Shown: positions 46,201 to 58,800 of the stretch, piece by piece | How the letters are laid out: each line of letters begins with the position of its first letter | Position numbering within the stretch: the stretch's first letter is position 1 | NCBI GenBank assembly: GCA_023238725.1 | Contig: CM041550.1 | Location: 7,201,044-7,265,043, forward strand | DNA length: 64,000 bases | DNA from: Scortum barcoo | Lineage: Eukaryota; Chordata; Actinopteri; Centrarchiformes; Terapontidae | Reading direction: 5' to 3' | Position numbers and translations under genes: made by a program | Notes under the pieces: model-generated | What the model was told of the DNA's origin: nothing | The model's database searches: none | Seen by the model: only the letters and a program-made list of their open reading frames with translations

Positions 46201-49200
46201 ACAGTCCCTTGTCCTCAACGAGCAGTAAGTAAACCAACGGCAACACGAAAGCATTGCTAACAGAGGCTCAAACACACAAAGCTCAGGCCCAGGACTTTAT
46301 CTCCCTAATACACACTGACAAAATAAATCCACTCGCAGGGGAGGATTGTATTTGTGTGTGTTTAGTGGTCCGTATGGCCTACAGCAGATTTTAGGGAGAA
46401 TTCTTTGTATGTCATCAACAAATGGCGTGATTTATTATTTTTGCTGCCACCTCAGTGCACGCATGCTAGTTAACATTTTGCACATTGGACATTGTAAATG
46501 GTTGATGATCATGAGGGAAAACAACGTTCCCCTTAATGACGCAGCATTTCTTCTATAAAACCATAAAGAAACTATAAAAAATGAAAAATTAATGAGTTTT
46601 CCATCATTTTGATTAGTTAAAGAAGTTTTTTTCAGATTTACATGCATCATTCAGATACCTGAAATACATAATGTTACACATGTTAAAAGATTGACTTTTG
46701 TGTAATACAATTTGCATCTTAATTTGATAGTTTTTTTAATCAAAAATAATATTGCACTCTTCAAGTTAATTGCTGATATATGAATGCAGTCAGGCCATCA
46801 GACAGGTTGGAAACAAACCTTCAGGTTGGTCAAACTTATCTGGAAGAGAAAATTTTGAAAATAATTATCCAAACTGTCTGTTGGAAACATTCATCACAGT
46901 CTACAGACCAACTTCCTGCTTTAGTCACTTTACTCATTACGTAGTTGTTTGCACAATAATCCAGATGGTAATTTAGGTCATCTGGATAAACTGCTGGTTT
47001 GCATTCAACCTGTCTGATCGTCTGTCTGACCATCTGACTGACGACTGATTTTCGCGATGTCGCTGCATTCCCAGGCCTTAGATGGACTAGATGGTCACAA
47101 AAAACAAAAATAAGACTCAAGTTTTAATAAACTAGAACAGGAGATGGGTAATATTGAGACTTTGGCAGCAACTGCTCAGAGAGTCCCATTGTATTTGTCA
47201 TTAATCCACTGGAAATCAGCTTCTTAAACACTCACTATGAGTTACAGATCAGCTGCTTAATATTGCGTGTGTGTGTGTGTGTGTATGAGGTAATAAGTTC
47301 CAATTTTGCTTGAACTATGAGGTCGTCACTTGCTGCTGAGTTACCTGTCTCGTGCCTTTGCATTGTGTATGCAATGTCTGAGTGTCGTGGTTTTTGTGAG
47401 TGTGATTATGAAGATCGCGGAGGTCGTGACCTCTCTCCGGCCCGGTTGCCAGATCTCCAGGCTTTTCACAATGGGAGGATTATATCCAATAATCTGGCAT
47501 GCAGGAAGCTGCATTATCCCACCCGCGCCACTCCCCAGCAAGTCAGGAAGTGTAGGACCACACACACACACACACACACACATTGATGAGTGGTCCTGCA
47601 GTATCTGGTTTGCTCTTTCCACTCATGTTTCCTGTATCAGATGAGCTTCTGCCCACCATTGTCTCTGTCGCTGTCACCACTGGAGGTCAGGGAGGGAACA
47701 AAACGTGCACGGGCACACTGTCGGGAAACACAAGACTTTAAATCCATGTGACAGTATGTTCAAAAGACACTACTGGACCAGGACTACTTTAATTGAGGTT
47801 TTACACACTGAAACTCATCCAAAGATTAAGATTAAGATGTGACTGAAATATGACATAATTTAAACCATTTCCATCAGACCGAGTGGTGTCTGCTTGTTTT
47901 GTACGAGAGGACGCCTCATATTTAACTCTAGTCAACAGATCAATTAAAGTCAATGCTCTAAATAAAGGCTCAAGGTATGTTGGTAACCATAGCAACAACA
48001 ACATGCTCATAATCTGACTTAAGACAAGGGTTAAGGGTTGATAATTACAAAAACGTAATGTATATTTTTTTACATTCCTCCAGTGATATCTGGTCATGGA
48101 GATAGTTTGGGTTTGTCCAGGTTTTTGCTGCCATCAAAAAAAAAAAACATTAAAAAAAAATTAAAAGCAACTTAAGGAGAATAACTCATATAACAGCTTT
48201 GTTAGGGAGTCTTTCTAGAAAGTAGTTCCAGTAAAAAATTGAAAAATGCTCTCTGGGATGTGTGTAAATCATCTGCAACAGCAACACGTATGCTTTTCTT
48301 CTGAAGACACATTCATATTTTTTAAAAAAGATATATAACTATGAGGACTGAGAGCACCACAAACCAAAATCTATTCCACTTAATCGTATAAGAACGGAGG
48401 CAAACAGATGCTGTTTCTCGAAACCTTGGCACAACTTATTACATTAATTAAAAGAGTGAACCAACACTTTTAATTGATTGATTGTTGTAGAAGAGCTCTG
48501 TCAGCCTACGTTTAGTCCATTATTTTGTAACATCGGGGCTCCCTGTCATGTATCGTCGCTTCGTAGTAACGTGTTCCCACGCCTGTTGAAAGACTTCTCA
48601 CCAAATTGCTGTCATGCGCGCCAATTTATCTCATTATTGCCTTTCGCGAATTCGCACAGCTTGATGGATTTTGCTCCTTCTCCGGAGGGGTCTCAGCGCA
48701 GAGTAGCTGGATGACGCCTTCAAAGCGTTCATAAATCATGCTCCGCTGCAGCGTCTGTAAAAAAGATGAGGCTCCATGTTGCTGAGATGCTGAGTGACTG
48801 TATGTCAGAGTTTTATTGCTCCTCTGGGAACGGGTCTTGCATAATGGGCCTTGACAAAACAGACAAAAAAAGTTAAAGTTTTAAGGAGGTGGCAGGATTC
48901 TCTCTTGGTTGGTCTCAGAAATTATTCAAAATAACAACCACAATAACAACCAACAAATCACAGGATGTCTTCAGGTAGTTCTTTGTCTAATACTAGTTCT
49001 CAGATTCAGTGACTACACACCACACAGACAGACAGACAGACAGATCGATCAAGTGAAAGAAGCAGCCTCGGTTTATTTGTCAAACTGAAGCTCACACTAA
49101 TGATGACAGCAGAGAGGACGGGACAGATGGACTCAAACTGAACTGCTGTGGCGACAGATTTTCCAAAGACGTGAAAGGACAATACAGAGAACTCATCTGT

Positions 49201-52200
49201 CTCAGCGCCGTGTGTGGCTGCCTGGTTTTGTCCTCAGTGTGTGTGTGTGTGTATGTGTGTGTGTGTGTCCATGCATGCATGTGTGTGTGTGTGTGTGTGT
49301 GTGTGTGGGCGCTGCAAACGTCCATCGCAGCATCAGTCTCGCTTGTCTCCACAGAAGTATATTTAGGTTCTGCTAAAGAGCGTACTTCTGTTTTTACAGG
49401 TGGTCTTAACCCCTGACCTTTGACCTCGGCTCAGACCGGCCATAAGCCCCCTGGAGACTGACTGATATCGCTCTAAACCACCAACATCGGTCTGACCAAG
49501 GTTATGCTCCGCTGTGGGTCCTATGTAACTGAAACTGGAGGAATTTAAATGGCCCAGAGCTCAGTCTTGAAACGGAAACTGCATCAACATGTTCGAATCT
49601 AAATTTAACATTAAAATGACCGTTGGTTAAGACAATGAGTCTGCTCAGAATCACATATTAACATAGTACATACTCAGTCAGTATATACTGCATACTGCCG
49701 AGTAGTTGAAGAGCTGCAGTGCATTTTGGGATGGTTGAGTATGTCCAGTAATCAAGTTGCATACTCAGAAGTTCAGGATAATCTTGAATACATAAAGACA
49801 TTTCTCTGGTACACGTAATCCACATACTATGCAGCTGTGACATGCTACACGCTCAATTTTATGTCATACAATGACTGATGAATGTATAAGTAAGCAGTAT
49901 GTTAGGGTGTGATTTTGAAAACAGCCAGCAAGTCCTCCACTTCTGTAAGCTTAGCTACACTGCTGAAAACCTGATTAAAACATTTAAAATATTCTGTAAG
50001 TGAAGTAAGTGAAACTTGCTTGGTTGTATCAAGAGAGAAAACACCAGCGGAGTGAGCAAAAATAACTTTATTTTGCGAAACTGACAAACAAATTTAGCCT
50101 CCACAAATACTATCTGGTACAATACAGCACGACTGAGGATTGAACATGCAAGCTACTTCTGATAAAAATAAGATTTTTAAAGAATTTAGTTTGTTTCTTC
50201 ACCATAGCACAGCATCTGGAGTATTTGAAAAGGCCCATTAACAGAAAAAATTACTGGTTGAGATGAGGTGTTTTTGTTGTGTAATTCATTCGATTTTGAA
50301 ATCTTTAACTTTATTTATATGACTAAAAAGTTTTCCCAAGGTAAAAGCAACCTTAATATAAAATAAAACTGCTTATCAGGACAGGACGAGGGGCATTCAC
50401 TTGGAAAAAGATAGTCTTAGACATGCAGCAAGTCTGTTTCATTCACTAAAAAAGTCCAACTACACTAAAAATGTAGTTTAAGATTGAAGATGATCTCACC
50501 TACAATATCGTTTTTGCAGTGTTGAAGACTGAAGCCAGACTGAACAAATTATACTTTATTTCTATGATTAGTGCTGTACCGCTGCCACTTCTGCATTTGG
50601 AAAATGTAACTAAAGCCTCTATGGAGTTTTGAATTTATACGCAGTCTTTAAATGGTTTTGTGAACGCAAAGGCTTTTGCAACGCCTTCATCACTCAGAGT
50701 TAAAGTGAAGAGGTGAAAACTGTGGCTGCAAGAATCTCACGCAACGGATGGAAATAAAAAAATGTAAAGTGTAATCTGTCTTTCATGCCGTGTGCAGCTG
50801 GTGTGTGCAGCAGAATAGAAGAAGGTAAATAGGTTTTGATTCAAGAGGCCTCCTGTGAGCCCCACCCCAAACACTTAATCACACAACCTCACTTTCTATT
50901 GGTCACAGCCGATGAGTGTCCATTCAGCTTGAGTGACCTGTGACCCTGCCCCCCAATGGGTTTCTGCGTGTGTGTGTGCACATATATGTAAGACAGAGGG
51001 GGTCGGTTGTTGGAGTAATGAATGTTTTGGGGCCAGAGGAGTTGAGGGGGGATTTAAACCATATAGAGGTCAGACTGTAACAACATGAAGACGCCGAGCA
51101 GACGCAAACACAAATACACCAACAGAGGCCTAAACAGACTCGAGGAGGACACACGTGATTTGTCGCACAAAGAAATGCACTGTAGATGTATTTATCACTC
51201 GCGGATGTAGACCTGTGAAAATTTACACCGCAGCCAGCATCCAGAGGAGGGAGAAATTGGATGGGAGATGAAAAAGAAAACACCAGACGGGCTCAGAGCA
51301 TCCAACTTTTGCAGGTAGTGGTAAGCAAAAACGGAGACTGTGAAAGCATTTCTTCCCGAGAGAGAAAAATCAGGAGTGAAAGGAAGATTTCAAAACAGTG
51401 AATATGCATCAGCATATTGAACAGTTCACCGAGTCCTTTATACCACAGAGGTCCAGGCAGGATTGATAGCGCTTTAACAAAAGCCTGGGAGTTGAAAGTC
51501 GACGTCGGGGTTTTATATTCTTGGGGATCAGTCTGTCAGCACCACATGTTTGCCCGCTGAGACATCGGTGTGTGTGCGAGTAAATGCTGGAAATGTGTCT
51601 GTGCATATGTGTGCTGGAGTGTGCAACCGCGAAACACTGATCAATCTGAGTCTGAAAAACCTTCAGATGCTGAGAGTTGTCAGTCAAGTTGCTCGGTCAG
51701 ATTCTGCTTTACCGGTTCTCTGATTTGGTACTTTGCGATGACTCGCTTCACAATAAAACCCACCCTATGGATTTCCCAGTCAGATGCTTTTAATGTGAAC
51801 ATGCTTCATGATACAGGTTACCGTAAACAGAGAAGCTGATACTAATTAGATGAAATTATAAACAGCAACACTGAATCTTTTGTGCCTCGGTAAGCAGTTT
51901 GAGTCACACAAAAAAAAGGTGAACTCTGCCAGTAGCAATGAAAACCACGACACAGAGACACACAATATACAGAATATATATACACACTGAACGTCTGTTG
52001 CTGAGAAAACGTTGGTTTTGATCGTCCACACTGACCACCAGCATCAAAACGTTGAACCTACAGTACGCCGAGTCTTTGTCATGTGTCTGTGCCTGTATAT
52101 CTCGTCATGTTAACTGTATGCTCAAGTCGTCAAGTCGCCGCAGAATGAAACACTCGGCTCGTCCAGACCGCCTGCGCGTCCAGTAATTCCTGCGGCCGCG

Positions 52201-55200
52201 CTCTTGTTATTTCAGACAGGCTGCAGATTAGCCGAACCAGGAACACATGTGTCTGCGCGAGTGACTCCAAATCCACTCCCCAAAGTTTGTTACACAGCCC
52301 GCGCTGTTATATATCAGGCGGTGGAGTAAATGCTTACCAGTGAAAGTGCAGGAGCCCGTGAAGTTTGACTTCCTTCCCTAAAATAATTCAAGGCCCGCTG
52401 TGGTTTGGAGTGGCACGTAGAACTGCTGAATGTCAGGCAGGTTTGTAAAAGTCATTCATCTGCAGGCAGAAAGACGTATAAATAGAAACTGGAACACATA
52501 AGAGTCATATAAGTTGAATATTTTAGTTTTTTTTTCTTTTAACATCTGAAACATTCATTTTTCTGTGCAGACTTTTGGGAACCAGTTCAACACTTTTAAT
52601 AAACCAGAAAAGACTTGTTTATGTTTAAAAGGATTTAATTTCTGTTTGAGTGTTTTTCTAAATTTATGTGTTTGGATTTACAGCACCATGACCAACTTCA
52701 CTCGTCAATTGGCACCCCGGCAAGTCAAATCTATTTTATTTATACAGCCCAAACATCACAAATTTGTCTCTACTTTGGCTCTACAATCTGAATGACACAC
52801 CCTTTATTTTGGAAATTTAAAAATCCGATTTAAATAATGTAAGAAACCTCAGTATTTCTTTCAGCTTGCGTGGTGGTTTTTATATAACCGGAGTCACATC
52901 GAGGTAACTCCTGTTTCTCCTTGTCTCATCACCGATTCAGAGAACGCTCCCATGCGATCGTGTGTTTACATCGTTTCATTGGCTGTAATGGGAAGCAGGA
53001 GGTCGCGGTGAGCCGAGTGTTTACAGTGGAGATGACTTGGCTCTGATGTGTGTTACCAAAAAGGAGAAAACTACAGAGTCTTTCTTGGAGTTGCCTTCTC
53101 AACGATCTCGACTAACCCCGGAGACTCGTAGGAGAAAACACACGTTTTTGCCATGTGGTGCCTTTGTAGCCCCGACTTGTACTTATATTTTTGAGGAGGG
53201 GCCATAATTACTGATGTTTTTGTGTTTTTAAAAAGATATGTTGCTCGGTGTATAGTTTGCTGCATTAAAATCAGTATCAAGTATAACTCTAGCCTTTATT
53301 TCTTCACATCTTTGTGTGTAGCTGTTAAAGGTAGACCCGAGCGTTCACCACCTCTTTGGCTCTCCTGGGTTCAGACTTGTATTCACACTGGACAAGATGA
53401 CGCATTTGTCTGTGTTAGAAAGGCGGCGCTCGGTATCCTTTTACACGCCAAACCGCTCGCAGTAATGTCAGCCAAGGCACTTTAAGCACAATGACTTTGA
53501 ATAGCACCTGATGGACCAAGGACCACCCGTAACATCTCAGCACACACACACACTCCAGGTGCTTTCTGCCTTGTTGAACGTGATGTATAAGATCCACGCT
53601 CTGCCGTAAAGCGGCTTGGATTAAGTGTTACCAAATGTGCGTCCTCCAAAATGAGGTTTGGACTCCTTGCGCAGCTAAACACGCTGCAGTCAGCTGTTTG
53701 TTAATGATTTCGCTGAGGCGGTTCTGTGTGTCAGCCTTGTTGTGGGCCCTTCATGGTAACGACTTAGTGAGTACGTTCTCCCCACGTTCAGGGAGACGTG
53801 TTTTGTTGTTTTGGCTCCGCACTCCCACTGTATGTGTGTGTTAAGATATCTAATTCCCAGATACATCCAAGTGAATCCTGCACCAAAAAACACATTTCTA
53901 GGTGCAGGAAAAGAGAGTATGCCTTTTGTGCTGTTTTCATATTCATATCTGCTTGTTATGGAGGTTTTCATGCTGCTGCCAGCATCTTCTCTGTTTGGGG
54001 CTTTTTAGGTCAACTGCATTTTGGACAGGTCTGATTCTTCTCCAATCTTTTTTTGGACCAAGTCTGACTTTACTGGCTGTGTCTCTTTCAGATCGGTTGT
54101 CTTTAAACAAACACAACATTCATGCACGGCAGGTTCAGGCAGGTTTTCAGTGATCTGAAGTTCTGAACCCCTGAAGACCTCAAACTGAGGTGGTGATATG
54201 TAGCTGTAGTTTGAGGCTGTTTGCATCCATATCAGGTGAACAGTGGAGGGACTGTAGCCCTTTTATACATCCCTAAAAAATGCAGTGATCGCCAACTCTT
54301 GTTTTTTAGGCTTTTTGCAAGAACATGACACTCTTTCAGGATTATGTATGAACTCCCCAAACTCTAAAAGGCAGCATTTTCATTTTATAGTTTCAGCTTT
54401 TTGCCCCCCACTCGAGCCGAGCTCTGTCCCGGGTCTGTCTGACGGTGAAGGTCACCTGACCTGGGAACTTGGACTAACTCTGTTGACCGGCTTTAGTCTC
54501 CGCACTAAGCCTCCCCTTTCTAATCTTTCCCCGCAGCAGTAACCTATCTAATCTATCTAATTCTTACGTTTGGAACCAGCAGCCGGTTTAAAGCCAGAAA
54601 ATAATGGCCCCACATTTTGACCTAATTACTTTTATCTTGTGTGAAACTTTAGGTTTGGCGTCGTTCTCACTTTATTTTCTCACAGTCATATGAAAACATC
54701 TTAAAGGATAAGGCAAGAGTCATTCTGTGTTTTATTCCCTGTTTGTCATGAAAAGACTAAAACCAACAATGTGCATAATACTTCTCTTACTTTCCTACAT
54801 AAATCTTTAAAGATGGCTCACAAATGCTCACATAAGAGCAGTGAATGTGGGACTGACTTACCACAACCTACAGGACAGTGTGTGTGTGTGTGTCAATGTT
54901 AATGAAGCAATATGTCATCCAATGTGACACAGTCAGTGATGTGGTTTGTGGACAAAACCCAGCTCTGTGGCACTGATGACGATATATCAGGCTTTAGATA
55001 CACATAAAGTATTTGTTATTAGACTATTCATTGATGGTTTTGGTCTTTTCATGAGATTTGTCAACAAAAAAATGATAGATCCAGAGTTGTCCCAATTAGT
55101 AAAGCCAGTGTATCAAATGTTGATGTTAAAACTCATAGTGATGAACCTAAATGACCCATTACGTGAATGTACAGCTCCCTTCGTTTTTACAAAGCTGTAT

Positions 55201-55800
55201 AATGAGTCTCTACACAGTGTTTACCTGTCCTGTCTGCAGCTTTACTGTTCTGGTTCCCTCTGCTTTCTTTCATGGTGTCGTTTTCATTGAAAAAGCTCTA
55301 AAAAAAACCCACAGTGCAGTGAGACACAATTAGAGACTAGCTGGCAAAAAAAAGTGGGGCATTTAGGAGCTAAACAGCCAAATAAAGACCAAAAACAGAG
55401 CAAAAAGAGATTATTGCATTATTGTAATGTTCGGTAACTGCAGGATGTGTAAATAAGAAACTAGTTTGCTTAATCTACCTAAAAGCTGATGATATGTCAG
55501 CTGTAGTTTCTCATTTAGTTTACATTGGAGACTTGACACACATACATTTTGAAATAATGAAAAGTAAGTAATTAAGATTTTACTGAACTTACAAAAATTA
55601 AATATAATCATCCAATCTTTACATTTTAATTTCCTTGGCATCAGTCAGACTGACGTAGGAGTGTTGGAACTTGCATCCTCTTTTCTTTCTTTCCTTCTTT
55701 CTACCAGACGACAAAAAGGGGCCCCAATCTTGAATTTCCTTCTTCAGTTGTTTTGACTTACACCGAGGGCCAAGCTAGCTAAAACTGTGACTGTGGCGCT

Positions 55801-55832
<32 letters not shown>

Positions 55833-58800
55833 AAGGCCTTAGTTGAGTTTTCGCTGCTAATCACTCTCATATGTGCTGGGGCCACCAGAAGGCGTGTTGT
55901 TTTATCTCACGTCACGGTCGGCGCGTATGGCCGCGAGCATGTGTTGCCGGTTAGGCAAGGTAAAAGTCTCGGAGTATTAGAAAAGTCAGGCCCGTCTACG
56001 AATGTGCAAATTGTGTGTGTGTGTCATGGATGGTTGTGCACATGCATGAGTGTGTGTGTGCGTGTGTAGTCAGTCGAGTCAGAACGTCACCTTCAGCTTT
56101 AAGACGCGAGTGGATTAAGATCTTAGAGACACACTCCTCCAGAGCTTTAGACACAAACCTCCTTCATTCCCTTCACAGGACTGGAGTGTCTTAATCTCTA
56201 ATTTATTCTTCTCTGTGCCACCTCCCCATTAATGCTTATTGCTAATTAAAGACATCAGCTTGATTGTGCAAGGTATTGACTTGTATCTTCTGGTTAATTA
56301 TACCAAAAAATACCACCCAGTAATGTGTGTGTGTGCAGCTGCATACGAATACAAACAACTTTATTAATCCCGAAGGAAATTGTTGAGCCAGAGTACAGCA
56401 ATACAGCAATAATAATAATAATAAATAATAATAATTGTCAAAAAAATTAAATGCAGATGTTTTTAAGATTTTTTTATATGCATTCACTGGGACATAATAA
56501 AATTAAAAACATATGTTAGGAGGAGTATGGGGAGATAAAGACATCAGTGAATAAACCTAAAGAACTAAACTTTTAAATATTAAGACCAAACATGAAGTTT
56601 AGCCTGAATATACTGTATAACAATCACCTATCGCCTATTATCGACCCAAACTCCTCTTCAGAAACTCTCCAGCAATGTTAGATTTAGTCTTTTTACTCAT
56701 ACTAGTTAAAGTAATGGAAAAAAAGGACATGCACAACAAGTTTCTAAGTCCTTTAAAGTAAAAAATCAGTGTTCTGTTGTCGTCAGAGTGACATTGAGGG
56801 CGATAAAGAAAGACACTGCACCGACAGTAAGTTTAAGGAACAAAAATGACACAAAAAAAATATCAAATTATGTAATTATTAGTCACCTTTTGTGCAGAAA
56901 GATATAATTGCTTAAACATGCTTACAAATATTCAGATTGGTTGCGGGTTGGCGAGGTCTATCATCTATTTGCCAAGCTGCCCTGATTGTTGGACTCATTG
57001 AAATGAATTAGAAAAACGCACTTTTTATGGTTCCAGCCCTCACAGTCTGACCTGTTATGAAGATTTTTTATCGATCGGTGCCACAGAGCAGTGAACTGGT
57101 ACTCAAAATGTGTTGCGCAGTTTAGTTTAGTTGCAGGTGTGTCTTTAAATGTAAGTGCAGCACCCTTGAAGGCAAAGAAAGAAGAGTGAAATTATTTAAG
57201 GTTTGAGTGTCTGTCTAGGATTTTAAATATCTAATCAGATACCGGTCATCCACGTGTCTTTCAGATTTCAGTGAGATGCTCAGCAGACAGGTCTATGTAC
57301 TGATTGTAAGGCGATCAGACAGAAATAAACGATTGTGCGGCCCTCAGTGTGTGTGTGTGTGTGTGTGTGTAGGAGCCTGCCTCGATCCTGACCCCAATCT
57401 GAGATTCGTCTTTAATCCCAGACTCATTTTAGTTACGGATTCCCAAGAACTTTGGATTGATAGGGAGACATGAGATAACGGAGGGGAAAGAGGAGAGAGG
57501 TGGGGAAAGGAGAGTGAAAGAGGAAACAGGAGTGGAAATAAAAATCCAAGAGCAAGAAACTAAGATGCTTAGACAGAAAGGAAGAGAACCAAAGCAGGAC
57601 TGAATGATTTTATCCAATTTTTGCTGCTCTGTTTGCTTTATCACTCATCATCAATTCTTATGAGGCAGACAAATGTCTCCTTTATACTGTGCGAGCTGTG
57701 TGCGTAGCAGGAGTCACTGTGGAGAAGCCGCCTGTGTGACAGTACAATGTGCTGTGCAGTAAATACCCTTAAAGATCCCTATCATCCCTGTGTTTGGTGT
57801 CTTTATGCCAGCTTGAGACAGACATTGATTCTAATGGGATCAGGCAGTCGTTAATGAGCGCTGTGCCCAGTGTGTGTGTGTGTGTCAGGACGTCTGTGCC
57901 CTGGCATTCACCTTAAGACCTGCAGCAGATCGTCCCTGATCCCGCTGTATATATCTCCTCCGACAAACTGAGCCGCACGAGGACACTTTGTGTTGGGTTG
58001 GGCCTTGGCGGCATTTTATCGAATGTGAATCCATTATTAAATCCACTTACGTAAACTGATTCCTCTCAAATCACCTCATTGAATCTATTTTTGGTTTCAT
58101 TCATAACAATTTCAAGTGACTTTATGTAAGTGGTCATTTAATTTACCCATAAGGTTACTGTCTTTCAGCAGTAAGTTGTCTTGAAAGTTGTGAACCATGT
58201 AGATACTCATAATTTCTCCAGATATTTCACATTGTTATTTGATCAGTTTGGTCTACACACAACATCTATTGTATGTCTATGAACCCTCCTCTGTTATTTT
58301 TCTTTTCCATTTATAAGTTTTTTTTGGAGAGTTTTCTCATCTGAATCAATGGTCTTTTTATTTAAACAGACAGTTCTATCTGAACTAATTTACAAAGCAA
58401 GAGGAGGCAATTAAATTACATAGGTATAAACATTGTACACTTGACACTTGAGTGATCTTAACTACAGCCCAGATATGTTTAATTACTAGTTTTCCTTAAA
58501 ATTAGATCATAAATTTAAAATCTGAGTTTTTGAATATGAAATTTGTGTTGTTGGCATCAGTCCAACCTGTTTAAAACATTTGTCGAGAGCATCCTGATTT
58601 CTTTATCTGATTTCATTCTTCCTCTCATTTAAACCAAGCTGAGAAGTGAAACTCAACTTAATGTATAAATAACCTTTTAGAGATTCTCCAGTTTTCATTT
58701 TTCATCCAAATAGAAACTTTCTGTAACACTTTGCTTTCATTTTTAAAAATATCTTAAGTACATCAAACCATGACTCATTCTGGACTTTAAGCGGATCGCG

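Noticed and set aside
54946..55290. 114-codon frame in fam124a intron 2
   Set aside because: No recognisable domain, AT-rich composition like the intron, and no splice or homology support.
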